Shown: positions 53,550 through 62,605, numbered from the stretch's first letter. The stretch is DNA of 64,000 nt from Trinickia dinghuensis (GCF_003367175.1 NZ_QRGA01000006.1:248001-312000); one strand, 5' to 3'. The notes: generated by a model not told the origin, from the letters alone. A program made the numbers and translations.

Positions 53550-54710
53550 TCAAAGCGCGGTGCATCCGCCGAGCGTCTCGGCGATCCAATCGGCGATGAA
53601 GTGTCCCGCGTTGATCGAGTTGTCGAAGCTCGAGTGCTGAACACCGCCCTCGCGCTCCGTAAAAATCTTCAGCTCGCGCTTCGGGCTGTTCACGAGCTGC
53701 TCATAGGTGCGATGCGCCCAGGCAACCGGAATTTGCGAATCCTTCGAGCCATGCGTGACGAGAAACGGCACCTTGATGCGATCGAGCACGCCGTCGAGAT
53801 GCACGTCTTCGGCGATACGCATGAAGTCGTCGACGTCCTTCGCGCCCCAGACCCAGCAGACGTGCTTCCAGTAATGCGGCACGGGGAAGTTGCCTTCGCG
53901 CTGTAGGCGCTTTTTCTGGACGTCGCGCCAGTCGTGATTGGCGCCCCACACCACACCGCATGCAAAGCGCGGTTCGAAGGCAACGGCGCGCGGGCAGTAG
54001 TAGCCGCCCAGCGAGACGCCCTCCATGCCGATCCGCTTTGCATCGACATCGTCACGGCCTTCAAGCCAATCGACGATCCGGCTTGCCCAGATCTCCGAGT
54101 TGTACATGGCGTGCATGCCGTGCAAACGCAGCGCTTCGCCGGTGCCGGGCTGATCGACGATCAGCGAAGATACGCCGCGTGCCGCGAGCCACGCCGGCAA
54201 GCCCACGAAGTACTTCATTTCCTTGGTCGAATCGAGCCCGTTCACTTGGACGAGCAGCGGGCTGCGCGCACCGGCGTGCTTCGCTTTCACTAGGAGGCCG
54301 GACAGATGCTTGTCGCCGTACGGGATAGAAACGCGCTCGCAGTTGTCGCCTCTCAGCGCGACGCCCTTGTCGAACGTATCGAGCGAGCGCCGGTACAAGT
54401 CGATGCGGCCCGGCGCATCGTGAGCAAGCATGCGCTCGGCAGTGATCAGATAGATGGAGGCCCGCTTGTATTTCTCGCCTGCCGACAGCAGCCGCCCTTG
54501 AGCTTCATCGTCCCGCGCAAGATCGCAGAGACGATCGCCCGTTTCGACCCATGCCTCGCGAAATGCGCGCGTGCCGTCCGCGTCGGGCTGCTTGGCCGCT
54601 TCCTGCAGCGGCCCGCACATGGCTTCGATCTCGCCCATGCGTGCGCCCATTTCGATCGCGAGATTGACGGACAGATCCCAAACGTAGTTGGTAGGAAAGT
54701 AGCGAAACAT
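53550..54710 (-). CDS. Alpha/beta-hydrolase, dihydroxypseudooxynicotine hydrolase-like
   Basis: 386 aa with a helical N-terminal region (about 1-125) followed by the alpha/beta-hydrolase core. Nucleophile S233 lies in EGVSLGGYY, an acid residue is likely in THGSKDSQIPV, and the catalytic His is in VQHSSFD. Size and architecture resemble 2,6-dihydroxypseudooxynicotine hydrolase, a C-C bond hydrolase of nicotine breakdown, and related FrsA-like proteins. As first gene of the operon it probably cleaves a C-C bond in the ring-opened or side-chain diketone. It is preceded, 93 bases upstream, by the end of the outer-membrane channel gene. Confidence 0.83.
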   Translation of the reverse strand: MFRYFPTNYVWDLSVNLAIEMGARMGEIEAMCGPLQEAAKQPDADGTRAFREAWVETGDRLCDLARDDEAQGRLLSAGEKYKRASIYLITAERMLAHDAPGRIDLYRRSLDTFDKGVALRGDNCERVSIPYGDKHLSGLLVKAKHAGARSPLLVQVNGLDSTKEMKYFVGLPAWLAARGVSSLIVDQPGTGEALRLHGMHAMYNSEIWASRIVDWLEGRDDVDAKRIGMEGVSLGGYYCPRAVAFEPRFACGVVWGANHDWRDVQKKRLQREGNFPVPHYWKHVCWVWGAKDVDDFMRIAEDVHLDGVLDRIKVPFLVTHGSKDSQIPVAWAHRTYEQLVNSPKRELKIFTEREGGVQHSSFDNSINAGHFIADWIAETLGGCTAL

Positions 54711-54802
54711 GCCTGATTGCCTTGGTTGAAATGACGGATTGCTCGAGTGCGGCGCTTACGACGGCGCTTTCACTTACGCGCGCGAAGCCTCGGCGATGCT
54801 TC

Positions 54803-55717
54803 TCAGCCTTTTCGCCCGAAGCCCGGCCACAACGGGATGGCGATGTTCAGCCAGACGCTGCTGCTCTTGGCCGTGTTCGCGGCATAGAGGCCTTGCTGAT
54901 AGTTGAGGTTGACGTTCCAGCTTCTGGCGTCGTAGACCACCGACGGGCCGATGCCGAAGGTCTTCATCCGATTGCCCACGTTCACGCCGTTCGCCTTGTC
55001 GTCACTGAACTGATTCAGATACGCGCCGACCACGCCAAGCTTCCACGGGCCGAAGTTCCAGCCGGCATTGAACTCGGCGACGTAGCCGTCGCCCGAGCTG
55101 TAGTTCGTCGTGCCGTTCTTCGAGTTGAGCAGCAGGCGGTTCGCGATGGCGACGTCGATACCGTTGGGCACGTTGTAGCGAACCGAGAACACCGGCTGGA
55201 TCGACGTGTAGCCCACCGCGACGCTCGACTTGACCGGGCTGTAGGAACCCGTCTCGAACGCGAAGTCGAGGCCAGAGGCAATCGCCAGGTTCGGCGAGAG
55301 GTTCCATTGCAGCAGCACCGGTGTCAGCGTGATATTGGAAAGGCCGTTTTGCGTACTCGACTGCCCGAATACGCTCGTATGCAGCGATACGACCGGGATG
55401 ACCAACTGCGTATAGACGTTCGCTCCGAGCAGATGAAACGGATACGCCGCGAGCAGACGCGTGGTTTCGGAGTAAACCGACGTACTGAACGGAATCGGCA
55501 GCTTCTTGCCGTCGTTGCCGTAGAGACCGTTCGCGAAGGTGTAGTTGAATTGCTCCAGCGCGAACAGGCCCGGGATCGGCGGCAGGTTGGCGATGTTCGT
55601 ACCCACGGCGCCCGCGGGATACGGAGAAACCCCACCTTCGAATGCTTGTGCTTCGTTCATCGATCCGGCGGCCAACACCGTGCAGCCGACGACGGCCGCG
55701 ATCAGTTTCTTGGACAT
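54803..55717 (-). CDS. Outer-membrane channel, MetA-pathway phenol-degradation family
   Basis: 304 aa. Signal peptide MSKKLIAAVVGCTVLAAGSMNEAQA (cleavage after AQA), then GGVSPYPAGAVGTNIANLPPIPGLF and beta-strand-rich sequence to an end of VWLNIAIPLWPGFGRKG. It is the SphA/PF13557 family found with aromatic operons and is related in type to the protein at 40792-41742. It is divergent from the LysR gene at 55993 and upstream of the dioxygenase operon, so it may be its first gene and the route of substrate entry. Confidence 0.85.
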   Translation of the reverse strand: MSKKLIAAVVGCTVLAAGSMNEAQAFEGGVSPYPAGAVGTNIANLPPIPGLFALEQFNYTFANGLYGNDGKKLPIPFSTSVYSETTRLLAAYPFHLLGANVYTQLVIPVVSLHTSVFGQSSTQNGLSNITLTPVLLQWNLSPNLAIASGLDFAFETGSYSPVKSSVAVGYTSIQPVFSVRYNVPNGIDVAIANRLLLNSKNGTTNYSSGDGYVAEFNAGWNFGPWKLGVVGAYLNQFSDDKANGVNVGNRMKTFGIGPSVVYDARSWNVNLNYQQGLYAANTAKSSSVWLNIAIPLWPGFGRKG

Positions 55718-55908
55718 GCTGTCTCCTCAACCTAGGGGCGCTCGCGCCGCCTGGCATCTCTTTAATAGTGAAAGCGCGGTGCCCACGGACGGCGCACAAG
55801 CGGTACGTTCGATCCGAAAACGCCCTGACGCTGGCCTCCCGATGCGATGTTCAATGCGTCATCGCTTCGGGATTGAGGCTAGGTTAAGATAGGTCGAGGT
55901 ATCCTAAA

Positions 55909-55925
55909 AATGGATTCGATCCATT
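55909..55925. promoter_or_regulatory. Inverted repeat AATGGAT-N3-ATCCATT in the LysR divergent region
   Basis: Perfect 7-base arms with TCG in the centre, 68-84 bases upstream of the LysR start and in the 275-base gap that holds the promoter of the outer-membrane channel and operon. Position and symmetry fit a LysR recognition site. Confidence 0.5.
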
Positions 55926-55992
55926 GCCGATATCGATGGCGTCAATACTTTCAGGCTAAACCCTGATAAACGCGTGAGCGGAGACAGCACGC

Positions 55993-56919
55993 ATGCGGTT
56001 CAACAAGCTCGACCTCAACTTGCTCGTGGCGCTCGACGCGCTGTTGAGCGAACAGAACATCAGCCGGGCTGCCGAAAAGATTCATCTGAGCCAGTCGGCG
56101 ATGAGCAACGCGCTCGCGCGGCTGCGCGAATACTTCAACGACGAGTTGCTCGTACAGGTCGGCCGCAAGATGGAGCCGACGCCGCGCGCGGAAGCTCTCA
56201 GGGACCACGTGCGCGACATTCTCGTGCGCGTCGACGCGACGGTGGCAGCGCAGCCTGAATTCGTGCCGGCGCAAGCCAATCGCCTGTTCCGCCTGTTCGT
56301 ATCGGACTACACGATGACGACACTGATGCCGCACCTGTTCAAGCTCGCCTACGAGCAGGCGCCCGGCATCCGCTTCGATCTGCGTCCGCAGATCGCCTAT
56401 CCGCACCGCGTGCTGGAACGCGGGGAAGCGGACCTCTTGATCATTCCCAAGGAATATTGCTCGACCGAGCATCCGGCCGACCTGCTGCTCGAAGAAACGT
56501 ACTGCTGCGTCGTATGGGACCAGAGCCCGCTCGCGAAAGGCGAGATGACGAACGAGCGCTACATGGCAGCCGGCCACGTCGTCGTGCAGGTCGGCGACGG
56601 GCAAACGGCGCTCGAAGATTGGTTCATGCAGCGGCTCGGCATCGTGAGGCGCGTGGAGGCGAGTACGTACAGTTTCGTTTCGCCGGCCTATCTGCTGGCC
56701 GGCACGAACCGCATCGCGACCATGCACCGCCGGCTCGCGGAAGAGGCCTCGCGCAGCCTGCCGATCGTGCTGCGCGACGTGCCGATCGCGGTCCCTACGA
56801 TGGAGCAGTCGATGCAATGGCACAAGCATCGCACCTCGGACCCTGGGCTCACTTGGTTGCGTGGGCTATTGAAAGAGGCCGTTGCCGAGATGGACAAAGC
56901 GCGTCATGACGCTCGTTAA
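55993..56919 (+). CDS. LysR-type regulator, NodD/NahR-like
   Basis: 308 aa. The N-terminus (MRFNKLDLNLLVALDALLSEQNISRAAEKIHLSQSAMSNALARLREYFNDELLVQVGRKMEPTPRA region) is of the NodD/NahR/DntR subgroup, which responds to aromatic effectors. The effector domain follows from about residue 90. It is divergent from the outer-membrane channel and dioxygenase operon, which it probably activates, with an inverted repeat at 55909-55925 as candidate site. Its last 14 bases overlap the start of a second LysR gene. Confidence 0.92.
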   Translation: MRFNKLDLNLLVALDALLSEQNISRAAEKIHLSQSAMSNALARLREYFNDELLVQVGRKMEPTPRAEALRDHVRDILVRVDATVAAQPEFVPAQANRLFRLFVSDYTMTTLMPHLFKLAYEQAPGIRFDLRPQIAYPHRVLERGEADLLIIPKEYCSTEHPADLLLEETYCCVVWDQSPLAKGEMTNERYMAAGHVVVQVGDGQTALEDWFMQRLGIVRRVEASTYSFVSPAYLLAGTNRIATMHRRLAEEASRSLPIVLRDVPIAVPTMEQSMQWHKHRTSDPGLTWLRGLLKEAVAEMDKARHDAR

Positions 56920-57895
56920 GCCGGCACCGTCGACCGGTCAGGCCGGGCCGGCCCGAGCGACAACACCAGGCGCGCCGACCATCGTCGATCCGCGCTGGTT
57001 CGTCTTCCTGCAAGTGTCGGCCTCGGGTAGCCTGAGCCGCGCAGCGGCGGCGCTCGACATGCCGCAATCGATGGTCAGCCGCAACGTTGCCCAACTCGAG
57101 CAGCAATGTGGCGAGCGCCTGTTTCGCCGGACCGGGCGCGGGGTCGTCCTCACCGAGTTCGGCGAGCAAATGCTGCCGCGGGTCACGCGTCTCGCGGCCG
57201 AAGCGGATGCACTCGCGGACGATATCCGTAGCGCGCGCGGCCAGCCCGCCGGCGAGGTGCTGCTGGGACTGCTGCCGTCGGCGGTCAATCATTACGCTGG
57301 GCCGCTCTTCGCGGCCGTGCGCGCCGAGTTGCCGGCCGTCAGGCTTCATTTGACGGAAGCCGCCAGCGCGCAACTCGAAGAGCATCTGCGCGAAGGCCGC
57401 CTCGACATGGCCGTCGTCTTGAAAGAAGACGAAGCGCATGTCGGCGACAGTCACGTTCTTGCTCGGGTGCCGCTGCATTTGGTCGGCCCTCGCGGCGATC
57501 CCGTCGTCGCGGGCGCAGACGTGCCGCTCGCCATGCTGTCCGGCTTGCCGCTCGTGGTACCGGGCCGGCCGCATTTGCTGCGCGCTCGGCTCGACCGTCT
57601 TGCTTCGCAACATGACTTGACGCTGCACGCCGCTGTCGAGGTCGACTCGGTACGGCTCCAATACGAAGTCGTGGCCGCGGGCGGCGGCTATGCGATTGCT
57701 TCGGTACTGCCCGGCAAGCTCGATGCAAGGCTCGCCTCGTCGCGCATCGTAGCCCCCGTACTCGAGCGGTTCGTCGTGCTCGCCGAGTCGCCTCGCCGTC
57801 CGCATACGCGAGCGACGCGAGCCGTGCGGCGCCTGGTTTGCGGGCTAGCCGAAGCGCTGGAGGACGGCGAAGCGAGCCATCGATCTTCGTCATAG
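56906..57895 (+). CDS. Second LysR-type regulator, overlapping the first
   Basis: 329 aa from ATG 56906, which lies inside the 3' end of the preceding LysR gene in another frame (14-base overlap). A TTG at 56882 is possible but less likely. The N-terminal ~30 residues are Pro/Thr/Ala-rich before the helix-turn-helix (FLQVSASGSLSRAAAALDMPQSMVSRNVAQLEQQCGERLFRRTGRGVVLTEFG). The protein is of a different LysR subgroup from its neighbour (Cbl/NAC/PgrR-like appearance), so it is not a tandem duplicate. It lies 79 bases before the cyclodeaminase-like gene and probably controls that group. Confidence 0.9.
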   Translation: MTLVKPAPSTGQAGPARATTPGAPTIVDPRWFVFLQVSASGSLSRAAAALDMPQSMVSRNVAQLEQQCGERLFRRTGRGVVLTEFGEQMLPRVTRLAAEADALADDIRSARGQPAGEVLLGLLPSAVNHYAGPLFAAVRAELPAVRLHLTEAASAQLEEHLREGRLDMAVVLKEDEAHVGDSHVLARVPLHLVGPRGDPVVAGADVPLAMLSGLPLVVPGRPHLLRARLDRLASQHDLTLHAAVEVDSVRLQYEVVAAGGGYAIASVLPGKLDARLASSRIVAPVLERFVVLAESPRRPHTRATRAVRRLVCGLAEALEDGEASHRSSS

Positions 57896-57974
57896 CTGCT
57901 ATCGACCTCGGGCAGTGCCCGAAACGGGCAGCGCGTTCTATCGTGTGCCGGCCACTTACTTCCAGGCCCGCACC

Positions 57975-58985
57975 ATGTCAGACGCCGTCACCGCAGAATC
58001 CGCCTTTCCCACGCTTTTCCTGAGCGATGCCGATGTCGCCTCGCTCGCCGACTGGCCTTCGGCCGTCGCTGCACTTGCCGACGCCTACGCCAAACCCGTC
58101 GCCACCGCCATGGTTCCGCCGCGCTCGATGGCGCGTGGCGAAGGCATGTGGCTGCGCAGCCTGACCGCGGTCTCGCCGAGCGGCGGGCACATGGGCTGCA
58201 AACTGATCGCCGCCAATATCGTCGCGCGACGAGCCAGCTATCTGATCTCGCTATTCGATCAGCAGACGATGGAGTTGCGCGCGCTGATCGACGGCAACCG
58301 AGTGACGGGGTTGCGCACGGCGGCCACTGCCGCGCTTGCCGTCACCTTGCTGGCTCCGAACCGGCCGCTGCGCCTCGCGGTGATCGGTTCGGGTTTCGAG
58401 GCGCGCGGCGCACTCGATTGCTTGAACGCTGTGCGGGCATTGCAAAGCGTGCGTGTCTTCAGCCCCACGCCTGCCAGCCGCGAACGCTTCGCCGAAAGCT
58501 TCCGGCCCGCCATGGACATCGCTGCGGCAGACAACCCCGAGGCCGCAGTCCAAGACGCCGACGTCGTCATTTGCGCCGCGCGCAGCCGCGACGAATCGCC
58601 GGTGTTGCGAGGGGCCTGGCTGCAGCCGGGCGTCACGGTCGTCTCGCTCGGTTCGACCTTGCCCGAGCAGCGCGAAGTCGACGAAGAAACGATGGCGCGT
58701 GCCGCGTGCATCGTCGCCGACATGCCCGAAGAAGTCGAGCACGACACCGGCGATGCTATCGCCGCCAAGCGTGCCGGCGTGGTGCTCATGGACAAACTTG
58801 TTTCGTTTAGCACGCTGGCGGCGGGAAACATCGTTCCGCGCCGTGCCGACGGCGACATCGTTCTCTACAAGTCGGTCGGGTCCGCGCTGCAAGACGTCGT
58901 GATCGCCGAAATGCTGCTGGCGCGTGCCGTTCAGCAAGGTGTCGGCGTGCCGCTCCCGGCCAGCATCGCACCGGTGGCGAAATAG
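57975..58985 (+). CDS. Ornithine cyclodeaminase/mu-crystallin family protein
   Basis: 336 aa from ATG 57975. The substrate-binding region includes MVPPRSMARGEGMWLRS and GCKLIAAN (conserved Lys). The Rossmann region has LAVIGSGFEARGALDCLNAVR, then ADVVICAARSRDESPVLRGAWLQPG. The family includes ornithine cyclodeaminase, alanine dehydrogenases, ketimine reductases and pyrroline-2-carboxylate reductase. The Asp that defines ornithine cyclodeaminase proper is not obvious, so a ketimine or imine reductase is more likely. It is followed by a DapA-type lyase and an aldehyde dehydrogenase, an order reminiscent of hydroxyproline catabolism, though substrate identity is not shown. Confidence 0.85.
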   Translation: MSDAVTAESAFPTLFLSDADVASLADWPSAVAALADAYAKPVATAMVPPRSMARGEGMWLRSLTAVSPSGGHMGCKLIAANIVARRASYLISLFDQQTMELRALIDGNRVTGLRTAATAALAVTLLAPNRPLRLAVIGSGFEARGALDCLNAVRALQSVRVFSPTPASRERFAESFRPAMDIAAADNPEAAVQDADVVICAARSRDESPVLRGAWLQPGVTVVSLGSTLPEQREVDEETMARAACIVADMPEEVEHDTGDAIAAKRAGVVLMDKLVSFSTLAAGNIVPRRADGDIVLYKSVGSALQDVVIAEMLLARAVQQGVGVPLPASIAPVAK

Positions 58986-59091
58986 CCCCGCCGATCGCCA
59001 CGAATTCGCTCACGAATTCATTCAGCGATTCGATCGATATCTCAATCGCTCGATAGCTCATTCAAAAACTCTTTCAAGGAGAGGCTTCCTC

Positions 59092-60111
59092 ATGGCTAGC
59101 TACAAGAAGGCCGATGCCCGCGCCTGGGCGCGCGAACACCTCACCGGCTGCTCGGCCGTCACGATTCCGAGCTACAGCGCGGACCTCAAGCGCCTCAACG
59201 AGCGCGGCATCCGTCACGACATCGAATTGGCGATGGAATTCGGCTTCCGCTACACGTTGCTTTGCAGCGAAGTTGCCATCACCCCGGAAGAAAACGCGCA
59301 GTTCACGGCGTGGGCTCGCGAAACGGCCGGCGACCGGCTCGGCCTGTTCTTCCACGCCGCGTTCGGCACGCTCACCGAAAACATCGAAGCCGTGAAGCTC
59401 GCGGAACAAGCCGGCGCCGACATCGTGCTGCTCTCATATCCGCCGCAGTTCTGGCCGACCACCGAACAGGAGATCTACGACTACACGAAGACCTTCTGCG
59501 ACGCGACCGACCTCGCGGTGATGCTGTTCCCGATTCCGCTCTGGGGCTTCGAGCGCGTGCATCCCGCCGGCATGTCGCTGAATCTGGTGCGCCGCCTGCT
59601 CGACGATTGCCCGAACATCGCCGCGATCAAATCGGAGCAAGGCTTTCCGCTGCCGGCCGGCATCTGCGAGATGTATCACCACTTCCGCGACGAAGTCGTG
59701 ATCAGTTGCCCGATCGAAGGCGATGCGATTCCGCTCATGAGCCTCATGAAGCTCCAGTTCTCCGGCACCAGCAATACCGCCTGGATGAGCGGCTATTACC
59801 CGAGGGCGTTCGAGCTCGCACACAACGGGCAATGGGAAGAAGCGATGGCGATGTACTGGAAGGTGAACCCGGCGCGCAGCGCGAACGGTGCCGCGGCGCA
59901 GACCTATGCGGGCGGCACCGGCGTGCTCAACCGCACGATGTGGAAATACCAGGATTGGCTGGCCGGCTTCAACGGCGGCCCGCTGCGTGCGCCGGCGATG
60001 CGCGTGCCGGACCGGATCATGAAGACGCTGCGCCAGGGGCTCGTCGCTTCCGGGCTGCCCGTGACCGCCGATCCCGATTCGGCCTTCATGGCGGGCCGTT
60101 TCCCTTGCTGA
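59092..60111 (+). CDS. DapA/NAL-superfamily lyase or hydratase-aldolase
   Basis: 339 aa, longer than DapA (~290) and nearer in size to hydratase-aldolases. Class I Schiff-base lysine is probably K180 in NIAAIKSEQG; the Tyr-containing segment LLSYPPQFW supplies the partner region. Unusual features are the N-terminus (MASYKKADARAWAREHLTGCSAVTIPSYS) and a ~60-residue C-terminal extension rich in aromatic and Gly residues (WKYQDWLAGFNGGPLRAP). AAGGAGAGG precedes ATG 59092. It is 14 bases before the aldehyde dehydrogenase, so its product is likely an aldehyde that is oxidised at once. The substrate is unknown; deaminase/dehydratase of a hydroxy-pyrroline is one alternative. Confidence 0.83.
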   Translation: MASYKKADARAWAREHLTGCSAVTIPSYSADLKRLNERGIRHDIELAMEFGFRYTLLCSEVAITPEENAQFTAWARETAGDRLGLFFHAAFGTLTENIEAVKLAEQAGADIVLLSYPPQFWPTTEQEIYDYTKTFCDATDLAVMLFPIPLWGFERVHPAGMSLNLVRRLLDDCPNIAAIKSEQGFPLPAGICEMYHHFRDEVVISCPIEGDAIPLMSLMKLQFSGTSNTAWMSGYYPRAFELAHNGQWEEAMAMYWKVNPARSANGAAAQTYAGGTGVLNRTMWKYQDWLAGFNGGPLRAPAMRVPDRIMKTLRQGLVASGLPVTADPDSAFMAGRFPC

Positions 60112-60125
60112 GCGAGCGAACAACG

Positions 60126-61595
60126 ATGAAACATCTGCTGAAAGACGCCGCCCTATGGCGCGAAAGCGCGTTCATCGCCGGCGAGTGGGTTGATGAAACG
60201 TCACATGGCCGTTATGCGCTGCGAAATCCGGTCGACCAATCCCTGCTCGTCGAGCTGCCGCGCTGCCGCGAGCCGGAAGTACGACGCGCGATCGACGCCG
60301 CGCACAAAGCCTTCGGAGGTTGGCGACGGACGACCGCGAAGCACCGCGGCGAAGTGCTGCGGCGCTGGTACGCGTTGACGATGGAACACCGCGAAGACCT
60401 CGCGACCCTCATTACGCTCGAGGAAGGCAAGCCGCTGGCCGAAGCGCGCGGCGAGATCGACTACGCCGCCTCGTTCCTGCGCTGGTTCGCGGAAGAAGCG
60501 ACGCGTGTGCGCGGCGACGTGATCCCCGGGGTGAAGGAGACGCAGCGGATCATCGCCCTGCGCGAGCCGATCGGCGTATGCGCCGCCATCACGCCGTGGA
60601 ATTTTCCGGCGGCGATGATCACGCGCAAAGCCGGGCCGGCGCTCGCGGCGGGTTGCACGATGGTCGTGAAGCCCGCGAGCCAGACGCCGCTGACCGCGCT
60701 CGCGCTGGCCGTGCTGGCGCAGCGCGCCGGGGTACCGGCCGGCGTCCTCAGCGTGGTGACCGGCAACGATACGCGCGCGATCGGCGGCGAGCTGACCGCC
60801 AATCCTTTGGTTCGCAAGATCACGTTCACCGGTTCGACTGAAGTCGGCCGGGTATTGCTCACGCAAGCCGCGCAGACGGTCAAGAAATGTTCGATGGAGC
60901 TGGGCGGCAACGCGCCTTTCATCGTGTTCGACGATGCCGATCTCGATGCCGCCGCCGACGGCATCGTCGCCGCGAAATTCCGCAACACAGGGCAAGCCTG
61001 CATTAGTGCGAACCGTGTGCTGGTTCAATCAAGCATCTACGATGCACTAGCCGTGCGTGTCGTCGAACGTGTCGCGAAGCTGCGCGTCGGCAACGGTCTG
61101 GAGCCGAACGTCGAACTCGGACCGATGATCGACGCGGCCGCTGTAGCGAAGGTCGAAGAGCACGTGAGCGACGCGCTCGCAGGCGGTGCTCGGCTGCTGC
61201 ATGGAGGGCACCGGCATGCGCTCGGCGGATTCTTCTTCGAACCGACGGTACTCGCCGATGTGACGCCTGCGATGAAGATCGCGCATGAAGAAACGTTCGG
61301 GCCGGTGGCGGCGCTCTTCCGCTTCGATACGGACGACGAAGCGATCGCGATGGCAAACGACAACGAGTACGGGCTCGCCGCCTACCTTTATAGCCGCGAT
61401 GCAGCGCGGATCTGGCGCAACGCCGCGCGCATCGAATCGGGGATGGTGGGCATCAACTGCGGATTGATCTCGAACGAAGTCGCACCGTTCGGCGGCGTGA
61501 AGCAAAGCGGCCTCGGACGCGAAGGCTCGCATTTAGGGATCGACGAGTTCGTGGAGGTCAAATATCTGTGCTGGGATGGGTTGATTCCTGCGTAA
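60126..61595 (+). CDS. NAD(P)-dependent succinate-semialdehyde dehydrogenase-like enzyme
   Basis: 489 aa of the GabD type. C292 in TGQACISANR is the nucleophile, E in SMELGGNAPF the base, and PWNFPAAMITRK and FTGSTEVGR bind cofactor. The C-terminal FGGVKQSGLGREGSHLGIDEFVEVKYLC block is the succinate-semialdehyde/ketoglutarate-semialdehyde dehydrogenase signature. Start ATG 60126, 14 bases after the DapA-type gene stop. It likely oxidises the semialdehyde released by that enzyme to a dicarboxylic acid entering the TCA cycle. Substrate is inferred from context. It differs clearly from the fragment at 35264-35550. Confidence 0.9.
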   Translation: MKHLLKDAALWRESAFIAGEWVDETSHGRYALRNPVDQSLLVELPRCREPEVRRAIDAAHKAFGGWRRTTAKHRGEVLRRWYALTMEHREDLATLITLEEGKPLAEARGEIDYAASFLRWFAEEATRVRGDVIPGVKETQRIIALREPIGVCAAITPWNFPAAMITRKAGPALAAGCTMVVKPASQTPLTALALAVLAQRAGVPAGVLSVVTGNDTRAIGGELTANPLVRKITFTGSTEVGRVLLTQAAQTVKKCSMELGGNAPFIVFDDADLDAAADGIVAAKFRNTGQACISANRVLVQSSIYDALAVRVVERVAKLRVGNGLEPNVELGPMIDAAAVAKVEEHVSDALAGGARLLHGGHRHALGGFFFEPTVLADVTPAMKIAHEETFGPVAALFRFDTDDEAIAMANDNEYGLAAYLYSRDAARIWRNAARIESGMVGINCGLISNEVAPFGGVKQSGLGREGSHLGIDEFVEVKYLCWDGLIPA

Positions 61596-61729
61596 GGATG
61601 GGAAACGCTCAACGATCACAAACGGAGATTGAATCCGATGGCTTCCGTCGGTCTGAATTTTCCGCGGTGACGATTCTTCGAGGCCGACTTGGTGTTTCAT
61701 GCATCCCATTTCTCATAGCCTTTCCCGAA

Positions 61730-61906
61730 ATGAAAGTCAGCGAGTTGATGGAGTTTGACGTGTCGAAGTACCTGAAGGATGAGAGCGACTACCGGCTGTA
61801 TCTGGCGGAAGCGTTTGAAGGCGGCGATCCAGTCGAGATCCAGGTGGCGCTTGGCGACGTTGCCAAGGCACGTGGTATGACGGTGCTCGCGCGCAAAACC
61901 GAGTAA
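61730..61906 (+). pseudogene. Truncated addiction-module antidote (HigA-like) gene
   Basis: The 58-residue product (MKVSELMEFDVSKYLKDESDYRLYLAEAFEGG...) matches the N-terminal half of the small antidote family that pairs with RelE/HigB-like toxins. It stops (TAA... after LARKTE) exactly where the helix-turn-helix (normally GLSRESLYKAL...) should begin, so the DNA-binding part is missing. No toxin gene is visible upstream (61596-61729) or downstream. It is probably non-functional. Confidence 0.75.
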
Positions 61907-61983
61907 TGCGAGCGCACTGTCGTACCGAACCGTCATGTCCTCATGCAGCACTCGGCAGATCACAACGGTATCGACCGATCCTC

Positions 61984-62421
61984 TTACGCCATCCTCACCA
62001 GGGCATCGGCAAGCGCACGGATCTTGGGCTGCGCGGCGCGCGGCGGCGGGTAGACGAGAAAGTATCCGAGGCCATTCGGCACCACGTGACCGAACGGCCT
62101 CGTCAGCGCGCCCATCTGGAGCCGCTCGGCCGCCATCCGAGGATCGCCGATAGCGACACCGTGTCCTTGCGCGGCGGCCGTGAGCGTCAATTCGAGCGTG
62201 TCGAAAACGAGTCCGCCATCGACATCCAGCTTTGTCGCTCCCACGCTATCGAGCCAGCATCGCCATTCCTCGCGGCTCGGTCCCGGATGGAGCAACATGA
62301 TACGAGCGAGATCGTCCGCCAATTTCAGCGATGAAGCCAGCTCGGTCGCGCACATCGGCGTGAGGGTCTCCGCAAACAGCGGTACGGCTTCCAGCCCTGC
62401 CCACTGCCCTGCCCCGCGCAC
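61984..62421 (-). pseudogene. C-terminal half of a LysR-type regulator gene
   Basis: The 145 visible residues (GQWAGLEAVPLFAETLTPMCA...) equal the second lobe of a GcvA-like LysR effector domain, ending HRSGVA-like with LADALVRMA. A stop codon (TAG) lies in frame immediately upstream and no helix-turn-helix is encoded in any frame before 62606. The start could only be a GTG inside the domain. Together with the antidote fragment 77 bases away, it marks a rearranged junction; the 1 kb from 61596 to 62605 contains nothing else I recognise. Confidence 0.75.
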
Positions 62422-62605
62422 TACGCCAGGAATGCCGCAATCGGAGGGAGAGGACGCGTCAGATCCGCCGGCGGGTATGCAGGCGACGCATACCCGGCTT
62501 GCGAATTTCTCGTTTGTTCAGTCATCGGCGCGTCGCTATTGTGTCCGTACCCGATTCTCGTTCGCTCGAACGGGCGGAATTTCAACGAATGATAGGAGGA
62601 TGAAC

